Origin: VRUE01 sp963796705
GTDB taxonomy: Bacteria; Actinomycetota; Thermoleophilia; Solirubrobacterales; 70-9
Assembly (NCBI GenBank): GCA_963796705.1
Contig: CAWCMK010000007.1
Coordinates: 1 to 64,000 of the forward strand
Direction of reading: 5' to 3'
Length of the DNA stretch: 64,000 nucleotides
Positions 43,744 through 52,509 of the stretch are shown piece by piece. The number at the start of each line of letters is the position of its first letter. Position 1 is the first letter of the stretch. The position numbers and the translations under genes were made by a program. Below the pieces are notes generated by a model. It searched no databases, was not told the DNA's origin, and saw only the letters and a list, made by a program, of their open reading frames with translations.

Positions 43744-45096
43744 TTAATTTTTCTCGAGCCGTCTGCGGAGCTCCACCAGTCGCCTGCCCAGCTCCGCCTC
43801 ATGGCCACGGTCGCTCGGCTCGTAAAAGCGCCTTCCGCGCAGCTCCTCGGGCAACAACGGCTGGTCGACGAGCGCCCCCGGCTCGTCGTGGGGGTAGCGG
43901 TAACCACGACCCCGGCCGAGCTTCTCGGCGCCCGGATAATGCGCGTCTCGCAGATGGTCGGGTGGTGTCCTGGCGCCGTTGGCACGAACCTCGGCCCGGG
44001 CCGCAGCAAGCGCCGTGTAGGAGGCGTTGGACTTCGGCGCGAGCGCCAGATAGACAGAGGCCTGGGCGAGGTTGAGGGCGCACTCGGGGAGACCGACGCG
44101 ATCGACCCCACGAGCCGCCGCCTCGGCGATCAGCAACGCCTGGGGGTCGGCGTTGCCGATGTCCTCGGATGCGAGGATCACCATCCGGCGGGCGATGAAG
44201 CGCGGGTCCTCCCCGCCCTCGAGCATCACCGCCAGGTAATAGAGCGAGGCATCCACATCAGAGCCGCGGGTCGCCTTGATCCAGGCCGAGATGAAGTCGT
44301 AATGTCGATCTCCGGTGCGGTCGTATTGGACCGCGCGGCGCTGCAGGGCATCTTCGGCCGCCGCCACGTCGATCTCGGCGCCGGCGCTGCGCTGGACGGC
44401 ACGCTCGAGCGCCGACAGCGCGACCCGGGCGTCTCCGCCCGAGCGCTGGGCCAGCATCTCCAGGGCAGCCTCGGAAACCGCCGGCGGATCGGCAATCCCG
44501 CGCTCGGGATCAGCCAGGGCCCGAAGCAGCAGCCCCCGCACCTGCTCGGCGGCGAGCGGACGCAGCTCATAGAGCTGGCAGCGTGAGAGCAGCGCCGAGT
44601 TGACCTCGAAATAGGGGTTCTCGGTCGTTGCCCCGATCAGCGTCAGCAGGCCCTCCTCGACAGCCGGCAAGAGCGCATCCTGCTGGGCCTTGTTGAAGCG
44701 GTGAATCTCGTCAAGGAAGAGGATCGTCGAGCGACCGGCGCCCCGGCGGCGCTCGCGGGCGCGCTCGATCACCGCCCGGATCTCGGCCCGGCCGGCGTTG
44801 ACCGCCGACTCCTCCTCGAAGGCACCGTCGGCCTTCGAGGCGGCGATCCGGGCCAGCGTCGTCTTCCCGGAGCCAGGTGGCCCGTAGAGGATCGCGCTGT
44901 GTGGACGGGCGTCCTCGATCGCCGTGCGCAGCGCCGACCCCGCGCCGAGTACGTGCTCCTGCCCGACGAGCTCATCGAGCGCCCGCGGTCTCATGCGGAC
45001 GGCCAGGGGCGCGGCGGCCGCCGAAACCTCGCCGGCGCGGCGGCCGCGGTGCCCTGGGGCACCGGGCGCGTCTGCGTCAAACAGCTTCTCGGTCAC
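43744..45096 (-). CDS. rarA: Replication-associated recombination protein A (MgsA-type AAA+ ATPase)
   Basis: The 450-residue ATPase carries Walker A GPPGSGKTTLA, Walker B TILFLDEIHRFNKAQQDALL, sensor 1 GATTENPYFEVNSALLSR and the C-terminal tetramer domain with DRHYDFISAWIKATRGSDVD, EDIGNADPQALL and HYPGAEKLGRGRGYRYPHDE. It acts at stalled replication forks and is homologous to clamp-loader subunits. Start GTG 45096 gives VTEKLFDADAPG before the RMRPRALDELVGQEH motif. Gene and length are typical. Confidence 0.95.
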   Translation of the reverse strand: MTEKLFDADAPGAPGHRGRRAGEVSAAAAPLAVRMRPRALDELVGQEHVLGAGSALRTAIEDARPHSAILYGPPGSGKTTLARIAASKADGAFEEESAVNAGRAEIRAVIERARERRRGAGRSTILFLDEIHRFNKAQQDALLPAVEEGLLTLIGATTENPYFEVNSALLSRCQLYELRPLAAEQVRGLLLRALADPERGIADPPAVSEAALEMLAQRSGGDARVALSALERAVQRSAGAEIDVAAAEDALQRRAVQYDRTGDRHYDFISAWIKATRGSDVDASLYYLAVMLEGGEDPRFIARRMVILASEDIGNADPQALLIAEAAARGVDRVGLPECALNLAQASVYLALAPKSNASYTALAAARAEVRANGARTPPDHLRDAHYPGAEKLGRGRGYRYPHDEPGALVDQPLLPEELRGRRFYEPSDRGHEAELGRRLVELRRRLEKN

Positions 45097-45198
45097 TGAG
45101 TCGGAGTATGGGGGGTCGGGCGGGTCTTGAGCGGGCACCGCGGCCGTTGCCCCCAAGAGATTTGCCCAGGCTCAGCATTTCAACCTTAGAATCAACCA

Positions 45199-46791
45199 AT
45201 GGCCACGACACAGACGCGCCCCGCCGCCTCCACCCTTGAGTCCTTTAACCCCGCCACGGGCGAGCTCGTCGGCTCCGTTGCGACGATCACGCCCGACCAG
45301 GTACAGGGCGTGGTCGACGACGTCGCCCGCATCCAGCCGGCCTGGGCCGAACTCGCGCTGGGCGACCGTGGCCGCTACATGCGCCACACCGCCGAGGCGC
45401 TGCTCGAGGAGATCGACGAGATCGCCGAGCTGCTGGTCAGCGAGCAGGGCAAGCCTCGCGCCGAGGCCTACACGATGGAGTTGCTGCCAACCGTCGACGC
45501 CCTGCGCTGGGTCGCGAAGCAGGGTCCGAAGATCCTCGCCGAGGAGAAGGTCCGCATGTCCCAGGCCTTCCTGGCGAGCAAGAAAAGCCGCTTCACCTAC
45601 GAGCCGATCGGCGTCGTCGGCGTGATCGCGCCCTGGAACTACCCCTGGTCGATCCCCTTCGGTGAGGTGGCGATCGCCCTGATGGCCGGCAACGGCGTCG
45701 TCCTCAAGCCGGCCAGCCTGACGCCGTTGCTGGGCGAGGCGATCGCCCGGGTCTTCGAGAAGGGAGGCCTGCCCGAGGGACTGCTGAGGGTCGTGCACGG
45801 CGGCGGCATGGTCGGCGACGCGCTCGCGCGCTCAAGCGTCGGCAAGATCTTCTTCACCGGTTCGGTCGAGGTCGGCCGCAAGGTCGGTGAGGTCTGCGCC
45901 CAGAACCTCAAGGGCTCGGTCCTCGAGCTCGGCGGCAAGGACCCGATGATCGTCTGCGCCGACGCCGAGCTGGGCAATGCGATCTCCGGTGCGGTATGGG
46001 GTGGCTTTGCCAACGCCGGCCAGACCTGTTCGGGGATCGAGCGGGTCTACGTCGTGCGGAAGATCGCCGAACCCTTCATCGAGGGGGTCATCGCCGAGAG
46101 CGAGCGACTGCGGCTCGGCGACCCGATGCAGTGGGAGACCGAGATCGGGCCGATGACCTCCCAGGACCAGTATGAGATCGTCGTCGAGCTGATCGAGGAC
46201 GCCCTCGCCAGCGGCGCGGAGAAGCGCTGCGGGGGGCCCGCCGAGCTGGCCGGGCTGAGCGGCAAGTTCGTCGCTCCGACGGTCCTCACCGGCGTCACCC
46301 ACGAGATGCGGATCATGAGGGAGGAGGTCTTCGGAGCGGTCCTGCCGATCGTCGTCGTCGAGGACGAGCAGGAGGCGATCGAACTCGCCAACGACTCGCA
46401 GTTCGGACTCGGCGCCTCGGTCTGGACGAAGGACCGCCAGAAGGGGGAGCGGATCGCGCGGCGGCTTGAATCGGGGATGGTCTGGATCAACGACCACTCC
46501 TTCAGCCACGGCGCCTGTCAGTGCGCCTGGGGCGGAGTCAAGGACTCCGGGGTCGGCCGCTCGCACTCCAAATTCGGCTTCTATGAGTGCGTCAACATCA
46601 AGCAGAACTCCTGGGAGCCCGGACTGACTCGGGACTTCTGGTGGCATCCCTACGACAGAACCCTGGGCGAAGCCGTTCGCGCCTCGGCGAAGCTGCTCTA
46701 TGGCAGGGGCGCAACTCGGACCAGGGCGCTGCGCGAAGGCGCAGGGCCGCTGCTCACGGTCGGCCGCCGGACACTGCGCAAACGCCGCTAG
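45199..46791 (+). CDS. Aldehyde dehydrogenase (succinate-semialdehyde type)
   Basis: The 530-residue ALDH contains SFNPATGELVGSVATITPDQ, PWNYPWSIPFGEVAIALMAG, FTGSVEVGRKV, LELGGKDPMIV (catalytic Glu), the nucleophile in NAGQTCSGIERVYV and GGVKDSGVGRSHSKFGFYEC. The sequence is closest in feel to succinate-semialdehyde/betaine-aldehyde type enzymes, but the substrate is not settled. A C-terminal extension of about 50 residues (DFWWHPYDRTLGEAVRASAK to RRTLRKRR) passes the usual end and is basic. Start ATG 45199; convergent with, and overlapping by 4 bp, the repeat-protein gene. Confidence 0.88.
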   Translation: MATTQTRPAASTLESFNPATGELVGSVATITPDQVQGVVDDVARIQPAWAELALGDRGRYMRHTAEALLEEIDEIAELLVSEQGKPRAEAYTMELLPTVDALRWVAKQGPKILAEEKVRMSQAFLASKKSRFTYEPIGVVGVIAPWNYPWSIPFGEVAIALMAGNGVVLKPASLTPLLGEAIARVFEKGGLPEGLLRVVHGGGMVGDALARSSVGKIFFTGSVEVGRKVGEVCAQNLKGSVLELGGKDPMIVCADAELGNAISGAVWGGFANAGQTCSGIERVYVVRKIAEPFIEGVIAESERLRLGDPMQWETEIGPMTSQDQYEIVVELIEDALASGAEKRCGGPAELAGLSGKFVAPTVLTGVTHEMRIMREEVFGAVLPIVVVEDEQEAIELANDSQFGLGASVWTKDRQKGERIARRLESGMVWINDHSFSHGACQCAWGGVKDSGVGRSHSKFGFYECVNIKQNSWEPGLTRDFWWHPYDRTLGEAVRASAKLLYGRGATRTRALREGAGPLLTVGRRTLRKRR

Positions 46792-48677
46792 CGCGGCACT
46801 CGCACGATCACCAGGCGGTGCTTGACACCGGGTCCGGTGAGCTGTGCCTTGAGGCCGTCCGGCATCGCTTCGCGCACCAGCGTGGCGCCCCGGGTCGACA
46901 GCGGGACGCCGACCGTGACCTCCGGCCCGCCGGAGATTGCAAAGGGACCGCCGCCGATCTGCACCCGGTGACCGACCAGATGGCCGCGGCGCTCGATCCT
47001 GGCGACCGCAATCAGCCGGATTCGCCCGCCGCAGCCGGCCGGGCTCGGACAGTGCAGCCGCAGCCTCGCCCGGCGGCCCCGAAGGAGTGCGTTGCGGCTG
47101 GCGCGGGCGCCCGGGTAGACCCTGATGGCGCCTCCCGCGGTGGCCGCGTTGCCGAAGGCGTCGGTCGCCGTCACGGTCACGATTCGCGAGCCGAGGCTGT
47201 CGAAGACGTGGGTGCTCGCCGGGCCGCTGGCGATCGCCCCATCGCCAAAGCTCCAGGCGGTCGATTCGATCGGCGACCAGACGTCGAAGGGGTCGACCGA
47301 GAACGCGACCGGGCGATCGATCGTCGCTGCCGGCGGGATTGAGAGTGAGTCCAGGTCGGGCGGCGCTCCGTCGAGAGCGGCCGCTTGGATCAGGTGCTGG
47401 CCGCCTTCCTCGAGCACCCAGGCCGCGAGAGCGTTGCCGCTCGGGTCGAGGGCCAGCGCGGGTTCGACCGAGTCCACCCCGAGTCGGGAGACGGTGAGCT
47501 GCGGCTGCCAGCTCCCTCCCGCCGAGCGCAGCGAGCCCTCGACCACCGTCGGGGTCGCATTGGAGAACGACCAGAGGGCGAGCGCGTCGCCGGCGCCGTT
47601 GATCGCAACCCGCGGCGCGACCGCGGCGCCACCGGTCTGCGAGAGGTCAAGTGGCGCGCTCCAGGCACCGTTCGGGTCGCGGCTGGTGCCCTGCACGACG
47701 GTCGAGCCGCCGCCGTTGCCGCGCGACCAGGCAACCACCCCCCGGCCGGCCGCGTCGAGCGCCACCTGCGGTGCTTCCGCATTCTGACCGGGCGCCGAGA
47801 GTTCGGCGGGCGTGCTCCAAGCGCCGCCCGGCGGCCTGTCGGCGCTCTCGATCACGTAGTTGGAGCCGTTTGAGCGCGACCAGACCGCGGTCGCGATGCC
47901 GGCACCGTCGATCGCAACCTGGGGGGCCACCGCGTTCTCACCGGTCGCGGAGAGGATGAGCGCTTCGCCCCAGTTGCTGCCAGCGTCCAGCGCGGCGCCC
48001 TGAACGACGAAGTTGGAGCCGTCGAAGCGGCGCCAGACGGCGACCGCGTCGCCGGCGGCGTTGAGCGCAAGCCGCGGCGTTTCGGCGTTCTGCCCCGTCG
48101 CGGAGAGATCGCGCGGCGCACTCCAGGTGCCGCCCGCCGTGCGGGTCGCCGCCTGGACGATGAAGTCGAAGCCATCGAAGCGGCGCCAGAGGGCGACCGC
48201 CTCGCCGGCGGCGTCGAGGCCCACCTGCGCCAGCTCGGCATTGCGTCCGGGCAGCGAGAGGTCGACCGGCGAGCCCCACGGCCCGCCCGCTCCTCGCGCC
48301 GCCGCCTGGACGATCGAGTTGGAGCCGGTTTCGGCGCCGTTGAAGCGCGCCCAGACCGCGACCGCGTCGCCGGCGGCGTCCTCGGCGAAGGATGGCGCCT
48401 CGGCATCCTGGCCCGCCGCGGAGAGATCGACCGGCGAGCTCCACGTCCCGCCGGCGGGGCGGTAGGCGCTCTGCACGATGTAGTTGGCGCCGTCGAGGCG
48501 CCGCCAGACGGCGGTCGCATCGCCGGCAGCGTCAAGTGCGACCTGGGGGGTTTCGGCCTTCTGACCCGGAAGTGAGAGGGCCTCGGGCCTGAGCCAGGTC
48601 GGAGCTGCAGCTGCTCCGGCCGGCAGCACCGCAAAAGGCGCGGCCGCGAGCACGACAAGCAGGCTCCGCCAGCGCAT
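46788..48677 (-). CDS. Secreted eight-repeat beta protein with PKD domain
   Basis: The 629-residue protein has a signal peptide (LLVVLAAAPFAVLPAGAAAA). It then has eight tandem units of about 50-58 residues, each built on G.NAE.PQVALDAAGDAVAVWRR, then a variable hairpin and VVQ.A.R.AGG.WS.P.DLS. The units suggest propeller-like blades. A PKD domain follows (ESTAWSFGDGAIASGPASTH, VTVTATDAFGNA), then a Cys-containing all-beta end (RLRLHCPSPAGCGGRIRLIA). Likely extracellular; no catalytic site is visible. The DNA repeats are similar enough for unequal recombination to change copy number. It is followed on the same strand, in upstream order, by two other secreted genes. Confidence 0.75.
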   Translation of the reverse strand: MRWRSLLVVLAAAPFAVLPAGAAAAPTWLRPEALSLPGQKAETPQVALDAAGDATAVWRRLDGANYIVQSAYRPAGGTWSSPVDLSAAGQDAEAPSFAEDAAGDAVAVWARFNGAETGSNSIVQAAARGAGGPWGSPVDLSLPGRNAELAQVGLDAAGEAVALWRRFDGFDFIVQAATRTAGGTWSAPRDLSATGQNAETPRLALNAAGDAVAVWRRFDGSNFVVQGAALDAGSNWGEALILSATGENAVAPQVAIDGAGIATAVWSRSNGSNYVIESADRPPGGAWSTPAELSAPGQNAEAPQVALDAAGRGVVAWSRGNGGGSTVVQGTSRDPNGAWSAPLDLSQTGGAAVAPRVAINGAGDALALWSFSNATPTVVEGSLRSAGGSWQPQLTVSRLGVDSVEPALALDPSGNALAAWVLEEGGQHLIQAAALDGAPPDLDSLSIPPAATIDRPVAFSVDPFDVWSPIESTAWSFGDGAIASGPASTHVFDSLGSRIVTVTATDAFGNAATAGGAIRVYPGARASRNALLRGRRARLRLHCPSPAGCGGRIRLIAVARIERRGHLVGHRVQIGGGPFAISGGPEVTVGVPLSTRGATLVREAMPDGLKAQLTGPGVKHRLVIVRVPR

Positions 48678-48693
48678 CGGCGCCGCCAGGCGC

Positions 48694-49524
48694 TCAGCCC
48701 CTCACGGCGCAGGTGCGGGTCAGCGTCGCCGAGAGCGAGCGCCCGTCGGCGAAGGACATCGAGGCGCGAACGAACGGGAAGGATGCCCTCTGCAGGCCCC
48801 GCGGCGCGCTGCAGGGAGCCGACAGATAGCTGTGGGATCGGCCGTGGTAAGCGTAGCTGCGGTGCAGCTTCAGGCTGATCCGCTTCAGGTAACTGAAGCG
48901 CGAGAGCGAGCCCGGTACCGAGCCGTCGAGGACGGTCCCGAATTCACCCGGGCCGCGCTTGATCGCGAAGTCGATCACGCTGGTCGACTGGGCGGGCTGT
49001 GTGGTGAAGACCTGGCCGAGGATCGCTTCCCGACCGCCGACCTTCGAGTTGAAGGCGAGGATCTTTCCGATCGAGGGGGTCGGGGGCTGGCCGGGAAAGG
49101 TGGTCCTCGCCCGGTAGCGGCCGGTGCCGACCAGCGCGTCGCCGCAGGCCCGCATCGCCTGGGCACTTGTCGCGGCCTCGATCTGCGACCTGCGGCAGAT
49201 CGGCAGGCCCTGCGTTTCCAGCCTGCCGTTGCGGTTCAGGGCGATCGTCACGGTCCGCAGGGACGGCGGCTTTTCGCCCGAGAGCGTCCTCACCTTGCCG
49301 GCCATCCAGACGCTGATCGGTGCCCGCGAGTCACGCGGCAGCGCTTTCGGCAAGATGCCGCCGTTGAAGGTGATGAAGAGGTTCCCGCTGGAGCTCAGCT
49401 CAGCTCGGGCCAGGGCGGCGGCGACACAGAGCCCGGCGAGCGCCGCCAGCAGCGCAGCGCCCGCTCGGCGCCTTCGAGGCAGCCACTCAAGCACGCGCCC
49501 TGCGAGGGTTTGACTCTTCACCAA
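48694..49524 (-). CDS. Secreted protein of unknown function
   Basis: A 276-residue protein with an N-terminal basic patch and membrane/signal segment (AGAALLAALAGLCVAAALARA). It is then a beta-rich domain: GNLFITFNGGILPKALPRDS, GLPICRRSQIEAATSAQAMR, ACGDALVGTGRYRA, AFNSKVGGREAILGQVFTTQ, and an end with SFADGRSLSATLTRTCAVRG. The ICxxSQIxxxTSAQAxxxCG pattern recurs in exported proteins of soil actinobacteria, to my recollection, but has no named function. Four or more Cys could form disulfides. Same direction as the repeat protein 16 bp downstream. Confidence 0.65.
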   Translation of the reverse strand: MVKSQTLAGRVLEWLPRRRRAGAALLAALAGLCVAAALARAELSSSGNLFITFNGGILPKALPRDSRAPISVWMAGKVRTLSGEKPPSLRTVTIALNRNGRLETQGLPICRRSQIEAATSAQAMRACGDALVGTGRYRARTTFPGQPPTPSIGKILAFNSKVGGREAILGQVFTTQPAQSTSVIDFAIKRGPGEFGTVLDGSVPGSLSRFSYLKRISLKLHRSYAYHGRSHSYLSAPCSAPRGLQRASFPFVRASMSFADGRSLSATLTRTCAVRG

Positions 49525-49645
49525 CTCATCCGCTCCCCGGCCTCCGAATGGAGACCAGGCCAGCTTACATCACAAATATCCAGTTCCCCTCTCGCGGGCG
49601 CCGGGATCGACCCGGGCGCGGGGCGATACGGACGCCCCTCGTGGC

Positions 49646-50047
49646 TCAGCCGCCGCTGATTTCGACGATCTTCGACCTCGCCCCCCGACACCTGTAGATC
49701 GTCCCGGCGGCACCCTCGCTGCTGGGCTTCACTTCCGCATAGAGCTTGTAGGGGAGCTGGCCCTTGAATTTCAGTTCTTCGGGCGGGATTTCCCAACTCC
49801 CAGACGCCTTTGATTTCGTCCGGCCGAGGACCCCGTGGCCCTTCTGCTTGAGCACCACCGTCCGCTCAGAAACACAGCCGTGGTTGGGCGAGGTGACCGC
49901 GCCCCTGTCACCGTAGACGCTGAGCTTGATCGCGGAGGGGATCGTGACGATCCGGGTCGCCAGGGCGCTCCCCGCCAGCCCCGCCAGCCCCGCCGCCGCG
50001 AGCGCCAGCATCAGCATCCCTCGATTCAGTTTCCTGTGCGTGCTCAT
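49646..50047 (-). CDS. Small secreted protein of unknown function
   Basis: A 133-residue protein with a signal peptide (LMLALAAAGLAGLAGSALA). The mature part is VTIPSAIKLSVYGDRGAVTS, CVSERTVVLKQKGHGVLGRT, SGSWEIPPEELKFKGQLPYK, YRCRGARSKIVEISGG: beta strands with two Cys that could bridge. The pattern (a Cys, then RxVxLxK, then GxW, then YR) resembles small immunoglobulin-like exported proteins of unknown role. It is divergent from the ccm/hem operon, with the starts 56 bp apart. Confidence 0.6.
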   Translation of the reverse strand: MSTHRKLNRGMLMLALAAAGLAGLAGSALATRIVTIPSAIKLSVYGDRGAVTSPNHGCVSERTVVLKQKGHGVLGRTKSKASGSWEIPPEELKFKGQLPYKLYAEVKPSSEGAAGTIYRCRGARSKIVEISGG

Positions 50048-50103
50048 GCATCCCTCCTTTGAAAGTGTCCCGTGCCAGCCTAGACGTTCACAATCCCGCC
50101 TAC

Positions 50104-50778
50104 GTGGAGCCAGGCACGGCCACAGACCAGCCCGCGCTCAGCCTGACCGGGTTGCGCCGCGACTTCGGCGAACGGACGGCGCTTGACGGGATCACGGTTG
50201 AGCTCGCGCCCGGACGCACGCTGCTCGTCCTAGGCCCCAACGGAGCCGGCAAGACGACCCTGCTGCGGGTCCTGGCGACCCTGCTGCGGCCGAGCGGCGG
50301 CGAGGTCCGGGTCCTCGGCTGCGAGTTACCGCGCGAAGCCTGGCGGCTGCGCGGCCGGATCGGCTACCTCGGTCACGAACCGCTCCTCTATCGTGACCTC
50401 AGCGGCCGCGAGAACCTCACCTTCCAAGCCCGCCTGCACGGGATCGGCCGCGAGCGTGCGAGAGCCCGCATCTCCGCCCTGCTCGAGGCGGTGGGAATGC
50501 AGCGCCGCGCCGATCAGCGTGTCGCGGAGCTCTCGGCGGGAATGCGGCAGCGCCTCTCGATCTGCCGCTGCGTGCTGCATGAGCCCGATCTCCTGCTGCT
50601 CGACGAGCCGGACTCTAACCTCGACGCCGAGGGTCGCGAATTGGTCCGCGCTCTGATCGGACCCGATGCGGGCGCGGCCCGGGTCCTCGTCACCCACGAC
50701 CCCGAGCGACACATGCCCGAGGCCGAGCGCGTCCTTCGACTTGGAATCGGCGAGGCCGCGGTGGAGGTGGCGGCGTGA
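50104..50778 (+). CDS. ccmA: Heme exporter ATP-binding protein CcmA
   Basis: ABC ATPase with Walker A GPNGAGKTTLL, Q-loop region GYLGHEPLLYRDLSGRENL, signature LSAGMRQRLSICR and Walker B LLLLDEPDSNLD. The signature has AGM where GGQ/GMR is usual, typical of CcmA. With CcmB it forms the transporter that loads and releases heme on the maturation chaperone for c-type cytochromes. Start GTG 50104 gives about 224 residues, the family's usual length; TTG 50059 is an alternative. Stop overlaps ccmB by 4 bp. Confidence 0.85.
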   Translation: MEPGTATDQPALSLTGLRRDFGERTALDGITVELAPGRTLLVLGPNGAGKTTLLRVLATLLRPSGGEVRVLGCELPREAWRLRGRIGYLGHEPLLYRDLSGRENLTFQARLHGIGRERARARISALLEAVGMQRRADQRVAELSAGMRQRLSICRCVLHEPDLLLLDEPDSNLDAEGRELVRALIGPDAGAARVLVTHDPERHMPEAERVLRLGIGEAAVEVAA

Positions 50779-51455
50779 CCAGCTTCCGCTCGGCCTACTG
50801 GGCGATCCTCACAAAGGACCTGCGGGCCGAGCTGCGCACCCTGCAGTCGCTGCCGGCGATGGCCCTCTTCGCGGTCACCGCCTTCATCATCTTCCGCTTC
50901 GCTCTGGACCGCACGAGCCTCTCGGGGAGCCTTGCCGCCGGCGTCCTGTGGGCGACGCTGCTGTTCGCCGCGGTGCTCGGCATCAACCGCCTGTTCGTCG
51001 CCGAGCGCGAGGAGGGAGGCTTTGACGCGATCCGCCTGGCGCCGATCGACCGCACCGTCCTGTTCGCGGCCAAGGCGAGCGCGCTGCTGGTCTTCCTCGG
51101 CGCCCTGGAGCTGGTCGCGGTGCCGGTCTTTGCTCTCTTCTTCCTCGGCTCGCTCGCCGGCCTGGCGCCGCTGGTCGCAGTGCTCGTCCTCGCCGACCTC
51201 GGTCTCGCCGCGACCGGGACGCTGATCTCCTCGATGGCGGTCAACTCGCGGGCCCGCGACCTGCTCGTGCCGCTTGTCCTGCTGCCCTTGGTCGTGCCGC
51301 TGATGATCGCCGCCGCCGGTGCGACCGAGCCGCTGCTCGCCCTCGGCGGACCCGGCTATCACCGCTTCGGAACCTGGCTGGCGGTGCTCGGCCTATACGA
51401 TTCGGTCTTCCTGTTGGTCGGATACGCGGTCTTCGACTTCCTGCTCGAGGATTGA
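50775..51455 (+). CDS. ccmB: Heme exporter membrane protein CcmB
   Basis: A 226-residue protein with six hydrophobic helices, starting SFRSAYWAILTKDLRAELRT, the conserved amphipathic N-terminus of CcmB. Further marks are LLFAAVLGINRLFVAEREEG-GFD and SRARDLLVPLVLLPLVVPLM. It is the permease of the CcmAB complex in cytochrome c maturation system I. The position between ccmA (4-bp overlap) and ccmC confirms the assignment. Confidence 0.88.
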   Translation: MTSFRSAYWAILTKDLRAELRTLQSLPAMALFAVTAFIIFRFALDRTSLSGSLAAGVLWATLLFAAVLGINRLFVAEREEGGFDAIRLAPIDRTVLFAAKASALLVFLGALELVAVPVFALFFLGSLAGLAPLVAVLVLADLGLAATGTLISSMAVNSRARDLLVPLVLLPLVVPLMIAAAGATEPLLALGGPGYHRFGTWLAVLGLYDSVFLLVGYAVFDFLLED

Positions 51456-51485
51456 GCGCAACCCGCTCGGCACCGCGATGAACCC

Positions 51486-52208
51486 ATGTACGGCAAAGGC
51501 CTGAGACCCCTCTCGATAGCGACCGTGGTTGCGATCGCCGCGGCGCTCTCGCTGGTCTTCTTCTACGCGCCGCTGGATGCCGACCAGGGCTTCATCCAGA
51601 AGATCTTCTACCTGCACGTGCCGCTGGCGATGACGGCCCTCGTCGGTTTCATCCTCGGCGGCCTCTTCGCGATCGCCCACCTGCGCAGTGGCAACCGCAA
51701 GTGGGATGCCTACTCCTACGTCTCGATCCATATCTCGGTGATCTTCGGCGTCGCCGTTTTGATCACGGGGGCGATCTGGGCGAAGGCCTCCTGGGGCCAC
51801 TGGTGGGTCTGGAACGAGCCGACGCTGGTCAGCTTCCTGATCGTCTTCCTGCTCTATGCGACCTACTACCCGTTCCGCTACGCGATCGAGGACCCCGAGC
51901 GGCAGGCTCGCTACGCGTCGGTCTTCGCGGTCACGGCGGGGGCCTTCGTGCCGCTGAACTTCATCGCCGTGCGGATGGCGCAGAGCCTCGTCCATCCTCG
52001 GGTCTTCGGAACCGCAAACGGCGGCCTGCCGGGCGCGATGATGTTCACCTTCCTGATCAGCCTCCTCGCGATCGCCCTGCTCTGGGTGACGCTCGTCAAG
52101 TTCGAGCTGACCGCGAAGAGCGCCAGGGGGCAGGTCAAGCGCCTGCGGCGCGCGCTCGACGCGCCCCTCCCCGGCGGCGGCTCGCGCGTCGCCCCGGAGG
52201 TGAGATAG
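51486..52208 (+). CDS. ccmC: Heme lyase-type handling protein CcmC
   Basis: The 240-residue membrane protein has six helices, the heme-ligand His in FYLHVPLAMT and a second in QSLVHPRVF, and the tryptophan-rich motif between them: WGHWWVWNEPTL. The usual motif is WGxWWxWDxRLT, so Asp is Asn and the Arg region is changed here. CcmC passes heme to the CcmE chaperone. Start ATG 51486, 30 bp after ccmB. Next stop abuts ccmD (TAG then GTG). Confidence 0.88.
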   Translation: MYGKGLRPLSIATVVAIAAALSLVFFYAPLDADQGFIQKIFYLHVPLAMTALVGFILGGLFAIAHLRSGNRKWDAYSYVSIHISVIFGVAVLITGAIWAKASWGHWWVWNEPTLVSFLIVFLLYATYYPFRYAIEDPERQARYASVFAVTAGAFVPLNFIAVRMAQSLVHPRVFGTANGGLPGAMMFTFLISLLAIALLWVTLVKFELTAKSARGQVKRLRRALDAPLPGGGSRVAPEVR

Positions 52209-52481
52209 GTGCTGGCATTGCTCGCCGAGGCCCCGGCGCTGCCGCTCCATGAGGCCGGCAAGTACGTCGCCGGTGCCTATGTCGTCTTCCTCGTGCTGGT
52301 CGTCGTCTACGTCGCGATCATGGCCGCCCGCCTGCACCGCATCGAGCGCGAACTGCGGGAACTGGCCAGCTTCGCGGAGACCCGATCGAAGGTCGATGAG
52401 ATCGCCTCTGAAGCCGGGAGCGAGGAGGACTCCGTATCGGTCTCCTCCGCTCCGGCCAAGAGCAGCGGAGGCGAGGCCTGA
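52209..52481 (+). CDS. ccmD: CcmD-like small membrane protein
   Basis: A 90-residue protein starting at GTG 52209 directly after the ccmC stop. One membrane helix (YVAGAYVVFLVLVVVYVAIM) is followed by a charged helix (RLHRIERELRELASFAETRS) and a disordered acidic/Ser tail. The place and the AGKYVxxAYxxFLxxVxxY pattern fit CcmD, which helps release heme-loaded CcmE from CcmABC. It is longer than typical CcmD because of the tail. Confidence 0.75.
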   Translation: MLALLAEAPALPLHEAGKYVAGAYVVFLVLVVVYVAIMAARLHRIERELRELASFAETRSKVDEIASEAGSEEDSVSVSSAPAKSSGGEA

Positions 52482-52509
52482 TGGCCGCCGGGCGGGCGGG
52501 CGGAACTCG

